A stretch of DNA of 64,000 nt from NCBI GenBank assembly GCA_031254105.1, contig JAIRVB010000049.1, positions 48,706 to 112,705 of the forward strand, written 5' to 3'. Numbering within the stretch: the stretch's first letter is position 1; each line of letters begins with the position of its first letter. Of the stretch, positions 7,944 to 17,275 are shown one piece after another. The position numbers and the translations under genes were made by a program. This DNA is from Chitinispirillales bacterium. Its GTDB lineage: Bacteria > Fibrobacterota > Chitinivibrionia > Chitinivibrionales > Chitinispirillaceae. The notes beneath the pieces were generated by a model. The model had not been told where the DNA came from. It did not search any database and saw nothing but the letters and a program-made list of their open reading frames with translations.

Positions 7944-8783
7944 ATGAACTCATTAAAGACCACCATTCTGCTTGCGTCGCTGACAGGCTTTTTAGTTGCC
8001 TTTGGCTACATGTTCGGCGGATCTCAGATGGCTACCGTGGCGCTTATCTGCGCCGGGGTGATGAATTTTATAATGTTCTGGTTTTCGGACAAAATTGTTC
8101 TCAAAATGTACAAGGCTCAACAGATCGGTCCGCAGGATGCCCCAAAACTTTACGCTATAGTGGAAAGACTCGCGCAGCATGCCCGCATGCCTATGCCCAA
8201 GGTATATGTAATTAATACCGAAACGCCAAATGCCTTCGCGACGGGAAGAAGTCCCTCGCACGCTTCAGTTGCCGCGACAGTCGGTATAATGAGACTTTTG
8301 AGTGATGAGGAACTTGAAGGCGTAATGGCGCACGAACTCGCGCATGTAAAAAACCGCGATACGCTTACAAGCACCGTAGCCGCTACTCTTGCGGGCGCGA
8401 TTACCTGGCTTGCCTCAATGGCGAAGTGGGGAGCGGTGTTTGGCGGCAGAGGCGGCAGTGACAGAAACGGAAATATCTGGGGTGTTCTCGCAATGGCGAT
8501 ACTCGCGCCTATAGCGGCGATGATTATACAGATGGCCATATCCAGAAGCCGTGAATACGCGGCTGACAAGAGCGGAGCGCTTATGTGCGGCAAACCAAAC
8601 GCATTGGCAAGCGCGCTTGACAGACTGCAAAGCGGAGTAAGCGCGAGACCGCTGCAGGGAGGCGATCCGTCAACCGCTCACATGTTTATAATCAATCCGT
8701 TCAGAGGCGGAGCAGCCTCTCTTTTCAGCACCCACCCGCCTATAGAAGAGCGTACCCGCCGACTTAGAAGTATGAAAGTTTAA
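7944..8783 (+). CDS. htpX: Membrane zinc metalloprotease HtpX
   Basis: This 279-aa M48B peptidase degrades misfolded membrane proteins under envelope stress. Two membrane helices fill the N-terminus (residues 5-50). The zinc site HELAHVKNRDT includes the HExxH motif. Further helices lie around residues 150-200, and the third zinc ligand is in EYAADKSGA. The length matches the family. The ATG at 7944 has GGAGG five bases upstream. It stands alone, closed by a strong terminator. Confidence 0.95.
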   Translation: MNSLKTTILLASLTGFLVAFGYMFGGSQMATVALICAGVMNFIMFWFSDKIVLKMYKAQQIGPQDAPKLYAIVERLAQHARMPMPKVYVINTETPNAFATGRSPSHASVAATVGIMRLLSDEELEGVMAHELAHVKNRDTLTSTVAATLAGAITWLASMAKWGAVFGGRGGSDRNGNIWGVLAMAILAPIAAMIIQMAISRSREYAADKSGALMCGKPNALASALDRLQSGVSARPLQGGDPSTAHMFIINPFRGGAASLFSTHPPIEERTRRLRSMKV

Positions 8784-8800
8784 AAAGCAAATTACAAATA

Positions 8801-8843
8801 AAACAGGATATTATAGGGTGAACCTGTGCGTTCACCCTGTTTT
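8801..8843 (+). terminator. Intrinsic terminator after htpX
   Basis: A 9-bp perfect stem (AGGGTGAAC / GTTCACCCT, arms 8815-8823 and 8830-8838) with a 6-nt loop is followed by GTTTTA. Outer bases AAACAG and CTGTTT extend the pairing. It lies 18 bp after the htpX stop and before the convergent MBL gene, so it may act on both. Confidence 0.75.
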
Positions 8844-8891
8844 ATACACGCCTAATCTTATCCTGTTCATATGAAGTGTAAATCAACATAA

Positions 8892-9731
8892 CTAAATTGA
8901 GATTTGAAATTTAGAACTCACTCCAAAACACTCCATATCTGAACCGCTTTGATAAATAAGTTTCTGGGCGTGGGCTACAAGCTCATCCATTTGATTGTCG
9001 GTGCGGCCGCTGTTTATGTGAAAGAGACCCATTCTTTTGACTCCCGATGAGAGCGCCAGATTTACCGCGTCGGTAAATTTTGAATGTCCCCACGCGGTGA
9101 AATGCGGATACTCCTCTTCGGTATACTCAGCATCGTGAAGCAAAAGATCGGCGTTGCGGCAGAATGACTCAAAGTATTCGGCAGGTTTACTTGTCGGTTC
9201 GTCATTCCCAAGTTCATTGTCGGTAAGGAATACAAATACGCGTCCGTTCTCTTCGATACGCAGCCCGCACCCCCCGTTTGGGTGGTTAAGCGTTATCGGC
9301 GTTACTGAGAGTGAACCTATGGTAAAAGCTGTCTCTGAAATATTATGAAAAGTAATGTTAGCCTTAAGAGCGCCAAAATCTACAGGAAAATACGGATCAC
9401 GCATGATATTTTTTATAACGGTTTCAAACGCTCCGGTTGAGCACGGACAGCCATAGATCCGCAGAGTCGCTTTTTCATTGTAAATCGGCAAAAAAAACGG
9501 AAATCCCATAATGTGATCTAAGTGAGCGTGCGTAAAAATCAGGTGAATGGGCTCTTCGCACATCGCGCCAAGCTGATAGCCGAGATTACGGATACCGGTT
9601 CCGGCATCAATAACAACGATATCCCCGCTTCCAGACCTGACCTCAACACATGTAGTGTCACCGCCATAGCGGTCAAATCCAGGCCCGCATACCGGAAAAG
9701 ATCCTCTGGAACCCCAACAGCGAATGTTCAT
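8892..9731 (-). CDS. MBL-fold metallo-hydrolase (COG1235-like)
   Basis: This 279-aa metallo-beta-lactamase-fold protein has the metal motif FTHAHLDHIMGFPFF (HxHxDH), a downstream conserved His in LNHPNGGCG, an Asp in LLHDAEYTEEEY, and a closing His in HINSGRTD. The N-terminal MNIRCWGSRGSFPV, with the glycine-rich strand, is typical of the cAMP phosphodiesterase/PhnP-like branch. The start at 9731 is preferred over the far upstream codon at 9803, which would add 24 non-conserved residues. The substrate is unknown; cyclic nucleotides or phosphodiesters are common in relatives. It is separated by 215 bp from lipA and probably has its own transcript. Confidence 0.8.
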   Translation of the reverse strand: MNIRCWGSRGSFPVCGPGFDRYGGDTTCVEVRSGSGDIVVIDAGTGIRNLGYQLGAMCEEPIHLIFTHAHLDHIMGFPFFLPIYNEKATLRIYGCPCSTGAFETVIKNIMRDPYFPVDFGALKANITFHNISETAFTIGSLSVTPITLNHPNGGCGLRIEENGRVFVFLTDNELGNDEPTSKPAEYFESFCRNADLLLHDAEYTEEEYPHFTAWGHSKFTDAVNLALSSGVKRMGLFHINSGRTDNQMDELVAHAQKLIYQSGSDMECFGVSSKFQISI

Positions 9732-9946
9732 AGAAAAATCACATTGATTGTTTAGTTGATTACTTTGTTTAGCAGTGATTACCGGTATGGGTGACATTAT
9801 CATTCACTTTAGCAAAATGGATGAAATATGCGCATTGATAGTCACTACTGAAAGTGTATTATTTAAGTATAAGTTTTGCGCTGCGCGAATGGGAGATTTT
9901 TTTGTCAGCGGAATTATCAGTAACGCGAATTCTACGGGCGGGGACG

Positions 9947-10831
9947 TCAATCTTTTAATTGCTTTCCGAATTGCTCACCCGCGCGGTAAGAACTTCTCAC
10001 AAACGGCCCGCAAAAAGCCTGTTCAAATCCTAAGTCAAGGGCGTATTCCTCATATTCGGCAAACTGTTCCGGTGTGACAAACTCCGCAACCGGAACCTGA
10101 TTGCGGGATGGGCGCAGGTATTGTCCTATGGTAATGATGGAACAGTCCGTTTTTTTAAGGTCGGTCAAAAGGTTACGCACTTCCAAAACTGTTTCGCCGA
10201 GTCCAACCATAATTCCGGATTTAACTTTTGTTTTACCATCAGCGGCTGCATGTTCCAAAAGCGCGAGCGAGCGCGGATATATTGCCTGAGGCCGTACCGC
10301 GGGGTAAAGTCTTGGGACAGTTTCTATATTGTGGTTAAGTACATTTGGTTTGCTGTCAAGGACAGTATTCAGCGCCTGAACAGATCCGTTAAAGTCGGGG
10401 ATTAGTACCTCAAGAGTAGAATCGGGAATTTTTTCCCGCAGCAGCTTTATTACACCGGCGAATGCTCCCGCCCCGCCGTCAGGCAGGTCATCGCGGGTAA
10501 CGGATGTTATAACAACATGTTTTAACCCCATAGCAGCCGCGGCTTCGGCAAGGCGTTGTCCTTCATCCGGATCTGCAACATGAGGCGTACCGTATTCCAC
10601 ACCGCAAAACGCGCAGTTTCTTGTACACACAGACCCCAAAATAAGAAACGCGGCGCTCCCGCGGCTGAAGCATTCACTGCGGTTGGGACATTTAGCTTCA
10701 ACGCATACAGTATTGAGATTTCCGGTGAAAATTAAATTATTTACTTCACCCTGACGCCCTGAATACGCCGCGGGACGTTTCAGCCATTTGGGGAAGCGGG
10801 CGAGGTTATGTGAAGATGGTTCATAGTTCAT
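9947..10831 (-). CDS. lipA: Lipoyl synthase
   Basis: This radical-SAM enzyme inserts two sulfurs into octanoyl groups on E2/GcvH proteins. The 294-aa product has the auxiliary-cluster cysteines C43, C48 and C54 (Cx4Cx5C), the radical-SAM motif CTRNCAFC, and the family C-terminal RSSYRAGE, whose serine ligates the auxiliary cluster. Its ATG overlaps the mfd stop codon by 4 nt (ATGA), so translation is coupled to mfd. No lipB lies next to it. Function is clear from motifs and length. Confidence 0.96.
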   Translation of the reverse strand: MNYEPSSHNLARFPKWLKRPAAYSGRQGEVNNLIFTGNLNTVCVEAKCPNRSECFSRGSAAFLILGSVCTRNCAFCGVEYGTPHVADPDEGQRLAEAAAAMGLKHVVITSVTRDDLPDGGAGAFAGVIKLLREKIPDSTLEVLIPDFNGSVQALNTVLDSKPNVLNHNIETVPRLYPAVRPQAIYPRSLALLEHAAADGKTKVKSGIMVGLGETVLEVRNLLTDLKKTDCSIITIGQYLRPSRNQVPVAEFVTPEQFAEYEEYALDLGFEQAFCGPFVRSSYRAGEQFGKQLKD

Positions 10832-13800
10832 TTTCCGGAAGCCTTCTCTAATATTACCGCCGCTTCAAGCGCTCTTTGCTGTATTGTTGTTGAGCTAAGT
10901 TCAGTACGCAGCTGCACCTGGACATCGTATAAAACTTCAAATTGATATTGCGAACTTTCAAATATGCGTTTTATCCGCTCTTTTGCCGTTTCCTGATCAC
11001 CATCAATGTAAAGATTCAGGGCGCCCTCCTTGTTTATCGAGACTCTTGCGCAGCCGCAGAGCTGACCTAAAATTTTCAGTTTCATCATTAAGATAAGCGC
11101 TCTCACGCTCTCAGGCAGCGGCCCGAAGCGGTCGGAAAGAGTACGCTCAGTTTCCGCAAGTTCATCTACCGTGCTGAGTGAAGACATCTCCTGATAGATA
11201 GAGATACGTGTAGAACCATCGGCGATATATTCTGTGGGAATATAAGCCTGCAAAGGAATCTCAAGACGGGTTTCGGGAAGTTTTTGGCTGCCTTCCCGGC
11301 CGCCTTTGAGCTCATCCACAGCTTCCTGCAATAGTTTGCAGTAAAGATCAAATCCCACCGCCGCAATGAAGCCATGCTGACGGTTGCCGAGAATATTACC
11401 CGCTCCCCGAATCTCCAAATCCCGCATCGCAATCTGAAAGCCGCTGCCTAAATCAGTATATTGTTCAAGGGCTTTTAGACGTTTAAGAGAGGCTTCGCTG
11501 ACCTGCTTGAATGGCGGAGTGAGAAAATACGCGTAAGCCTGTTCTGAGGAGCGCCCCACACGGCCTCTTAATTGATACAACTGGGAAAGACCGAACGTAT
11601 CAGCGCGGTTTATTATTATAGTATTTACATTCGGTATATCAAGTCCGTTTTCGATAATGACTGTTGAAAGCAGTATATCGTAACGTCCCGCGATAAACTC
11701 TTTCATTATGAGCTCAAGCTCATCTTCATTCATCTGACCGTGAGCGCTTATGGATTTGCCCTTTGGCACAAGCTGCTCAAGTTTGTCTTGCAGTTGAGGA
11801 ATATTTTTGATCCTGTTATTTACAAAATAAACCTGCCCGCCCCGTTCAAGCTCGTTCTCAATAGCGTTTTTGACAAGTTCATCATGATATTCGGCGACAC
11901 TTGTCTCAATAGGCAAACGGTTTCGCGGAGGGGTGTTGATCGTTGACAAATCACGCGCGCCTATCAGAGACATGTGCAGTGTGCGCGGGATAGGCGTAGC
12001 TGTCATAGACAGCACGTCTACTTTGTAACGCAGGTGTTTAAGAGATTCTTTGTGTTTTACGCCAAAACGCTGCTCCTCATCAATAACAAGGAGTCCCAGG
12101 TTCTTAAACTTTATATCAGCCGAAAGAATCCTGTGAGTACCGATTAAAATATCGACTTCACCGGAAGCGAGTTTTCCCAAAGTTATCTTTTGCTCTTTAC
12201 CTTTTTGAAACCGGCTCATGGCGCCGATGCGTACCGGAAAATTTGCCATTCGCTCGGAAAAAGTGGAGAAATGCTGCGCGGCAAGAATTGTTGTCGGCGC
12301 GAGTACCGCAACCTGGTATCCTGACATGACTGCTTTAAAAGCCGCCCGCATCGCTACTTCGGTTTTACCAAAACCAACATCACCGCATACAAGCCTGTCC
12401 ATAGGCTTGCCTGATTCCATGTCAGCCTTAACATCTTTTATCGCAAGAAGCTGATCCGGCGTCTCATCGTAAATAAAAGAATCCTCAAACTCCTTTTGCC
12501 AGATATTATCGGGAGCGAATTTAATACCTTCCAGAAATTGGCGCCTCGCGTAAAGTTCAATAAGCTCCTGCGCCATTTCGCGCAAGCTCTCCCTTGTACG
12601 CGCCTTTAACTTGTCCCATGAAGCGGTGCCAAGTTTGGAAAGAGGCGGAGCAACTCCCTCCTTACCCACGTATTTTTGCACCTTATGAAAATCTTCAACC
12701 GGTACATAAACCTTTGCGTTGTCAGCATAAATTATAACCATACAATCCGAAAGGGTATCCCCAATCGTAATTCTCTCTATGCCGATAAAGCGGCCAATAC
12801 CGTGGTCTTCATGTACAATAGTGTCTCCGGGCGCAAGCTGATCAAAGCTGCTCAGAGGAATCCCTGATTTCTGCTTGCGTGTTTTCACCGGACGGTATAC
12901 GCGGTCAAAAAGCTGCGACTCTGTGTATACTAACAGCTTGAGATCATTAGAGATAAAGCCGCGGTGAAGCGTACCTGTGTAAATCTCAACAAAAGGCGCT
13001 GAGTCGGCTAAAAGCTCTGTCATCCGCTCAACATGACCCATATTTGGGGACACAATTATGCAGCGAAACCCCTCATTGTTATGAACACTCAAATTCTCGA
13101 CTATTGACTCCATCTCTTTTTGCAACGGAGGCTGAGGAGCGAAATCAACGGAAACGACAGCCGTATCTTCAGGAAAATCAATTGTTTCTATATAAATATT
13201 ATTGTAAAAGCCAAGTTCTTCCGTTATTTGATGATTCTTAAAAAGGAGCATATCAGGAGGAGAAACTAATGGAGCGAACAATTCCGGAACTCGCTCAAGA
13301 TGGCGGTTGTAATTTAGCCGCGTTTCGTCAAATCTTCGCTCAATTCCAACTAAATCATTCCAGATAATTATAGCGTCAGAGGGCAGGTAATCCAGAATAG
13401 ATGTTGTTTTAACATCAAACCAGTGAAGAAACCACTCTATTCCCTCTAAATCACCCACACTTTTCCATTGATGTTCCAATTTATGGGCGGCTGCTTTATC
13501 TATACCTGCCTTTTCGCAATACTCAAACATTTTTTCAAGAGCATGCTCAATTTGTTCATCAGAGAAACAAAACTCACGCATTGGCATGATTTCTATTGAG
13601 TTATGCGTACTTAAACTCTTCTGGCTGAAAACATCGAAACTGCGGATGGAATCTACCGTATCCCCCCAAAACTCAATACGGTACGGATTTTCCGACAAAA
13701 ATGGGTATACATCTACAATTCCGCCGCGTATAGAAAAAGCGCCCAAGTTTGTCGTCTGATTTTCCCGCTGAAATCCGCTGTCTGTAAGCCACTGCGCAAG

Positions 13801-14262
13801 CGTATCAATAGGCGCTTCATCGCCTGATTCCAAGTGGATAATTGAATTAAACAGAGTGCGCCCCGGAGTAAGTTTCTGCAAAAGTACCGGAGAGGGAGCG
13901 ATAATAAGCTGCCGCCGTCCGGCCAAAAGTCCTGAAAGCACGTTAAAACGCGCTTCCACATTTGGGCCGAAAGGGGATTTCATGTTATAGGGAACCGCGT
14001 CTCGCGAAGGCAGCAGCGTGACCGCTTCCTCATCTCCTAAAATCGCCCTGCACTCATCGCAAAGCATTTCCGCGGCCTTGTTATTTTCAACAAGCACTAA
14101 TATAGAGGAGGAAGAGCGGCGGTAGAGGTCTGCGGCTAAAAAAGCATCGCTTGAGCCTGCCATTCCCCTGAACAACGCGCTCTTTGGCCTTAATTCGCAA
14201 TAGCGCGAAAGTTGAGGGAATTGAAATTGCGTTAAAGAATCGGATAATTTAGTTATTTTCAT
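10828..14262 (-). CDS. mfd: Transcription-repair coupling factor
   Basis: This 1144-aa ATP-dependent translocase removes RNA polymerase stalled at lesions and recruits UvrA. The domains run in order: an N-terminal UvrB-homology region with a degenerate ATPase, a CarD-like RNA-polymerase interaction domain (APGDTIVHEDHGIGRFIGIE, roughly residues 470-540), a RecG-like motor with Walker A CGDVGFGKTEVA and a DEEQ box (LLVIDEEQRFGVKHKE), then a translocation-in-RecG motif and the C-terminal autoinhibitory D7 domain. Length and order are standard. It is the first gene of an mfd-lipA operon, and uvrC at the start of the window serves the same pathway. Confidence 0.97.
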   Translation of the reverse strand: MKITKLSDSLTQFQFPQLSRYCELRPKSALFRGMAGSSDAFLAADLYRRSSSSILVLVENNKAAEMLCDECRAILGDEEAVTLLPSRDAVPYNMKSPFGPNVEARFNVLSGLLAGRRQLIIAPSPVLLQKLTPGRTLFNSIIHLESGDEAPIDTLAQWLTDSGFQRENQTTNLGAFSIRGGIVDVYPFLSENPYRIEFWGDTVDSIRSFDVFSQKSLSTHNSIEIMPMREFCFSDEQIEHALEKMFEYCEKAGIDKAAAHKLEHQWKSVGDLEGIEWFLHWFDVKTTSILDYLPSDAIIIWNDLVGIERRFDETRLNYNRHLERVPELFAPLVSPPDMLLFKNHQITEELGFYNNIYIETIDFPEDTAVVSVDFAPQPPLQKEMESIVENLSVHNNEGFRCIIVSPNMGHVERMTELLADSAPFVEIYTGTLHRGFISNDLKLLVYTESQLFDRVYRPVKTRKQKSGIPLSSFDQLAPGDTIVHEDHGIGRFIGIERITIGDTLSDCMVIIYADNAKVYVPVEDFHKVQKYVGKEGVAPPLSKLGTASWDKLKARTRESLREMAQELIELYARRQFLEGIKFAPDNIWQKEFEDSFIYDETPDQLLAIKDVKADMESGKPMDRLVCGDVGFGKTEVAMRAAFKAVMSGYQVAVLAPTTILAAQHFSTFSERMANFPVRIGAMSRFQKGKEQKITLGKLASGEVDILIGTHRILSADIKFKNLGLLVIDEEQRFGVKHKESLKHLRYKVDVLSMTATPIPRTLHMSLIGARDLSTINTPPRNRLPIETSVAEYHDELVKNAIENELERGGQVYFVNNRIKNIPQLQDKLEQLVPKGKSISAHGQMNEDELELIMKEFIAGRYDILLSTVIIENGLDIPNVNTIIINRADTFGLSQLYQLRGRVGRSSEQAYAYFLTPPFKQVSEASLKRLKALEQYTDLGSGFQIAMRDLEIRGAGNILGNRQHGFIAAVGFDLYCKLLQEAVDELKGGREGSQKLPETRLEIPLQAYIPTEYIADGSTRISIYQEMSSLSTVDELAETERTLSDRFGPLPESVRALILMMKLKILGQLCGCARVSINKEGALNLYIDGDQETAKERIKRIFESSQYQFEVLYDVQVQLRTELSSTTIQQRALEAAVILEKASGK

Positions 14263-14292
14263 CTTTCTGATTGTAACTTATCTTAATATTTA

Positions 14293-14369
14293 AATGCGGA
14301 AATAATAATGCGGAATGCGGAAATATAAAAACTCAATGCAATTGATGTTTTATTTCGGCATTCCGCGTT
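14293..14369. repeat. Intergenic inverted repeat (AATAATAATGC family, GC-shifted variant)
   Basis: Two tandem GCGGAA/ATGCGGAAAT units at 14293-14324 face ATTTCGGCATTCCGCG at 14352-14367, forming a long imperfect hairpin. It lies between mfd and the 14403-14963 gene. Related sequences with GCAGAA instead of GCGGAA occur at 20660-20711, 38039-38106 and 40791-40850. Confidence 0.5.
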
Positions 14370-14402
14370 GATTCGCTTAATTACAGAAAGCAATTTACAT
14401 TC

Positions 14403-14963
14403 TCAAAAAAACGTTCTTATAATACTTAAACTGCCACGGGCGATCTGATTTGCAACGTAGTTAATACCCAATTTTGACGCGAACTCAAAATTATCCCAAA
14501 TGTCAAGGCCGCAAAATACCCATGGCGTCAGGTGATTATTAATTTCCATTGAGAACGCGCCGTGCGTACTGCGGCGCAAAACATCGTATCCGGGTATATA
14601 GCCGGGAGGCAATGGCGTCCAGTCCGCTAAATTTTTGTATGAGTCCGCATATTTAATTATACGAAAATAAATATTCTGCAGATCGCCAAAGTCTTCGCGT
14701 ATTAATCTTTCCTGAGCCGCGGCCATCCAATTTACTTTTTTATCGTACCATATCTCAAAACCGTTATATTCCTGGCCGCCATCTTTAAACGTATAATCAA
14801 ATTTCACGGTTTTGCTGTTTGACAGGCTTAACTCAAGATCTTCGCGGCGAATTTTCTGTATTTCTGCACTATTTAGCTCTATTTGAAACGTTGTATGCAC
14901 ATCATCGATCTCGTTTAAAATTCTCTCGAGCAGATTTTCGTCAAAATCATCTGTTTCCGACAT
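14403..14963 (-). CDS. Hypothetical protein, 186 aa
   Basis: I do not recognise this family. The product is acidic at the N-terminus (MSETDDFDENLLERILNEID). It then has alternating strands (VKFDYTFKDGGQEYNGFEIW) and helices, and no signal peptide, membrane segment or cysteine motif. The frame is clean, with an ATG at 14963 and sensible codon use, so the gene is probably real. It sits between mfd and a run of decayed toxin-antitoxin and restriction genes. A role in the accessory island is possible but unsupported. Confidence 0.55.
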   Translation of the reverse strand: MSETDDFDENLLERILNEIDDVHTTFQIELNSAEIQKIRREDLELSLSNSKTVKFDYTFKDGGQEYNGFEIWYDKKVNWMAAAQERLIREDFGDLQNIYFRIIKYADSYKNLADWTPLPPGYIPGYDVLRRSTHGAFSMEINNHLTPWVFCGLDIWDNFEFASKLGINYVANQIARGSLSIIRTFF

Positions 14964-15050
14964 AGTTCCGTGCCTCAGGTTTAAAGCTGCCTAAATATAT
15001 ATTAAAACACTGAAAACAGGATTTGTCAATGGTAACCGGAAATATACTGC

Positions 15051-15197
15051 TTAAACGACATGCAAATGTGCTGTTACAAAACCTATGTTGGCGCGATTTT
15101 TAAAGCAGGTCTGCCATTTAACTGTTTGACTCTTTTCGATGCTCTCGGTGAAAGCGTAAACAAGTACGTTGGTATCAAGAAAGATTTTACCGCTCAT
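15051..15197 (-). pseudogene. PIN-domain (VapC-like) toxin remnant
   Basis: From the ATG at 15197 the frame reads MSGKIFLDTNVLVYAFTES, the classic first strand of a VapC PIN RNase with its first catalytic Asp in DTN. It ends after 48 residues, against a usual length near 130-140, so the remaining acidic residues are gone. An upstream reading frame overlaps its start by 11 nt, as in vapBC operons. The toxin is inactive by truncation. Confidence 0.7.
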
Positions 15198-15339
15198 TAA
15201 GCTTCTCCCGATTGAAACGTATGAAGCTATCAATCTTTATAGGAGTGATTATCTCGGATGGTGCGCTCTCAAAAAGCCCTTTCAAATTTAGCGTAATGGC
15301 GCGATAAAATGAAGTAAGGCGCAGCCGCTCTGATTTATA
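15187..15339 (-). pseudogene. Remnant of the antitoxin gene preceding the PIN toxin
   Basis: An open frame of 50 codons without a good start ends in ITPIKIDSFIRFNREKLNER and a stop that lies 11 nt inside the PIN gene. Its placement and C-terminal-tail character fit a VapB-like antitoxin whose DNA-binding N-terminus has been lost. The antitoxin family is not identifiable from the tail alone. Confidence 0.4.
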
Positions 15340-15378
15340 TTATTTAATACTATCAAAATCTTTACCAAAAAGAAAACA

Positions 15379-17163
15379 TTGCAAAAAATGGCCTCTCTCA
15401 AAAAAATTCCGTCTCTCGCCGTCGCTTTTTCAAAAAAGTGGGAAAACGCGAGTGTTGAAATAAAGGAATCGCAGAATTTTTTAAGAGAGTTTTTGGACGT
15501 ATTCGGATTAACTCTTATTCCCGCCGAACATCTTGAATACTATATTCAAAAAGACAACGGCGAGCGCGGACGTATCGACTGCCTTATAAAAGAAAAAATC
15601 GCCATTGAGATGAAAAGCAGGGGCGAGAGTCTTGACAAAGCTTTTCATCAGTTAAAAGAATATGTTCAATATCTGCCAGAAGATGATATTCCAAAAATTT
15701 TGATGGTGTGCGATTTTGAAACTATAATACTTGACTTTGGCAAAAAGCGGTTTGAGTTCAAAACAAAAGAACTGCGTAAACATTTAGACCTGTTTAACTG
15801 TCTCATAAAAGAAGATGAAGACCCGCGGTTAGCAGAACAGATAGAAGCGAACGTAAAAGCCGCCGAGAAAATGGCGAAACTGCACGATGCTCTAAACGCG
15901 TGTGATTACACCGGACACTGCTTAGAGGTCTACTTAGTCAGGCTTCTTTTCTGTTTGTTCGCGCAGGATACGGGTATCTTCCCCAAACACTCGTTTTTGA
16001 AATATGTAGAGAATTCACAAAAAGACGGCTCTGACCTTTCATCTAAAATCGCGCGTCTGTTTGAAATCCTGAATACGCCTGATAAGGCAAGGGAGAAAAA
16101 GACAAATCTTCCCGCCGAGCTTAAAACGTTTCAATACATAAACGGCAGTTTGTTCTCTGAGCAGCTTCCGTTTGCTGACTTTACAGAAAAGATGCGCACC
16201 ACCCTTATCGACTGCGCCAAATTCGATTGGAGCGGCATCTCTCCCGCTATTTTTGGAGCCATGTTTCAGGGCGTTATGGATAAAGAATACAGGCGCGAAA
16301 TCGGCGCGCATTACACAAGCGAAGAAAATATTCTAAAGCTGATAAATCCTCTATTCATGGACAGTTTGCGGGAAGAGTTTGAGCGGGTAAAAAACAGCCC
16401 AAAGCGGCTTGACGCGTTTCATTACAAAATCGCTGAGCTCAAATTTCTTGACCCCGCTTGCGGATGTGGAAACTTTTTGATTATCGCTTACAGGGAGCTT
16501 CGCAAACTTGAACTCGCGGTTCTTAAAAAGAAAGTCGGCAGAAACGCTCAGTTAGAGATAGATGTTTTGTGGAAGCTGCTTCGCGTAAACGTAGAACAGT
16601 TTTACGGAATAGAATACGAAGAGTTCCCCTGTCAAATCGCGCGTGTGGGGATGTGGCTTACAGATCATCAGATGAATTTGGAAGCGTCTGATCTGTTTGG
16701 GTGCTATTACGCAAGATTACCGCTTGTACAAAGCGCGGTTATTGAGCATGGGAACGCGCTGCGGATTGATTGGGAGAAAGTGGTTCCTAAAAAGAGATTG
16801 AATTATATATTGGGGAATCCGCCGTTTGTGGGATATTCAAATCAGAGCGCAGAGCAAAAGGCGGATATTCTGTCAATTTACATTGATAGAAATGGTGAAC
16901 CGTACAAAGCTGCCGGAAAAATAGACTACATCGCCGCATGGTACTATAAAGCCGCAAAATACATGGCAGGGACTTTTATCCGTACTGCGTTTGTTTCTAC
17001 AAATTCCATCACACAGGGGGAACAGGTTGCGGCTGTTTGGAAACCGTTATACGATTTGTTTTGTATAAGCATTGATTTTGCCTACCGATCATTCAAATGG
17101 AAGAGTGAAACCAAGCGTAAAGCTGCAGTGCATTGTGTAATTATAGGTTTTAGCGTACAATGA
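15379..17163 (+). CDS. Type IIL (MmeI-like) restriction-modification protein, truncated before its target-recognition domain
   Basis: This 594-aa protein has the layout of single-chain type IIL enzymes. The N-terminal PD-(D/E)xK nuclease has Asp in RGRIDCL and ExK in IAIEMKSRGESL. A helical spacer follows. Then comes the gamma-class N6-adenine methyltransferase, with SAM motif FLDPACGCGNFLIIAYREL and catalytic NPPF in YILGNPPFVGYS. Full-length relatives run to roughly 900 residues, with a target-recognition domain after the methyltransferase. Here the frame stops soon after CVIIGFSVQ. A piece of the family C-terminal tail follows at 17195-17275, so roughly 300 codons appear to have been deleted. 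Without the recognition domain, specific cutting or methylation is unlikely. Confidence 0.85.
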   Translation: MQKMASLKKIPSLAVAFSKKWENASVEIKESQNFLREFLDVFGLTLIPAEHLEYYIQKDNGERGRIDCLIKEKIAIEMKSRGESLDKAFHQLKEYVQYLPEDDIPKILMVCDFETIILDFGKKRFEFKTKELRKHLDLFNCLIKEDEDPRLAEQIEANVKAAEKMAKLHDALNACDYTGHCLEVYLVRLLFCLFAQDTGIFPKHSFLKYVENSQKDGSDLSSKIARLFEILNTPDKAREKKTNLPAELKTFQYINGSLFSEQLPFADFTEKMRTTLIDCAKFDWSGISPAIFGAMFQGVMDKEYRREIGAHYTSEENILKLINPLFMDSLREEFERVKNSPKRLDAFHYKIAELKFLDPACGCGNFLIIAYRELRKLELAVLKKKVGRNAQLEIDVLWKLLRVNVEQFYGIEYEEFPCQIARVGMWLTDHQMNLEASDLFGCYYARLPLVQSAVIEHGNALRIDWEKVVPKKRLNYILGNPPFVGYSNQSAEQKADILSIYIDRNGEPYKAAGKIDYIAAWYYKAAKYMAGTFIRTAFVSTNSITQGEQVAAVWKPLYDLFCISIDFAYRSFKWKSETKRKAAVHCVIIGFSVQ

Positions 17164-17194
17164 ACGTGGTATTTTGTAAATTGAGTTGTACTAG

Positions 17195-17275
17195 TTTGGT
17201 AAGGATATGACGGAGGCGGAGATTGTGGCTGAGTTGATGGGGAAGTATCAAAAATTAATGAACGATAAACAATGA
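17195..17275 (+). pseudogene. Residual C-terminal tail of the type IIL restriction-modification gene
   Basis: The frame FGKDMTEAEIVAELMGKYQK continues to a TGA at 17273-17275. It resembles the extreme C-terminus of MmeI-like enzymes (DMTEAEIVAxLM). It is separated from the main frame by 31 bp and a frame change, as expected after an internal deletion. Its TGA overlaps the ATG of the following gene (ATGA), showing that the original gene was translationally coupled to its neighbour. Confidence 0.65.
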
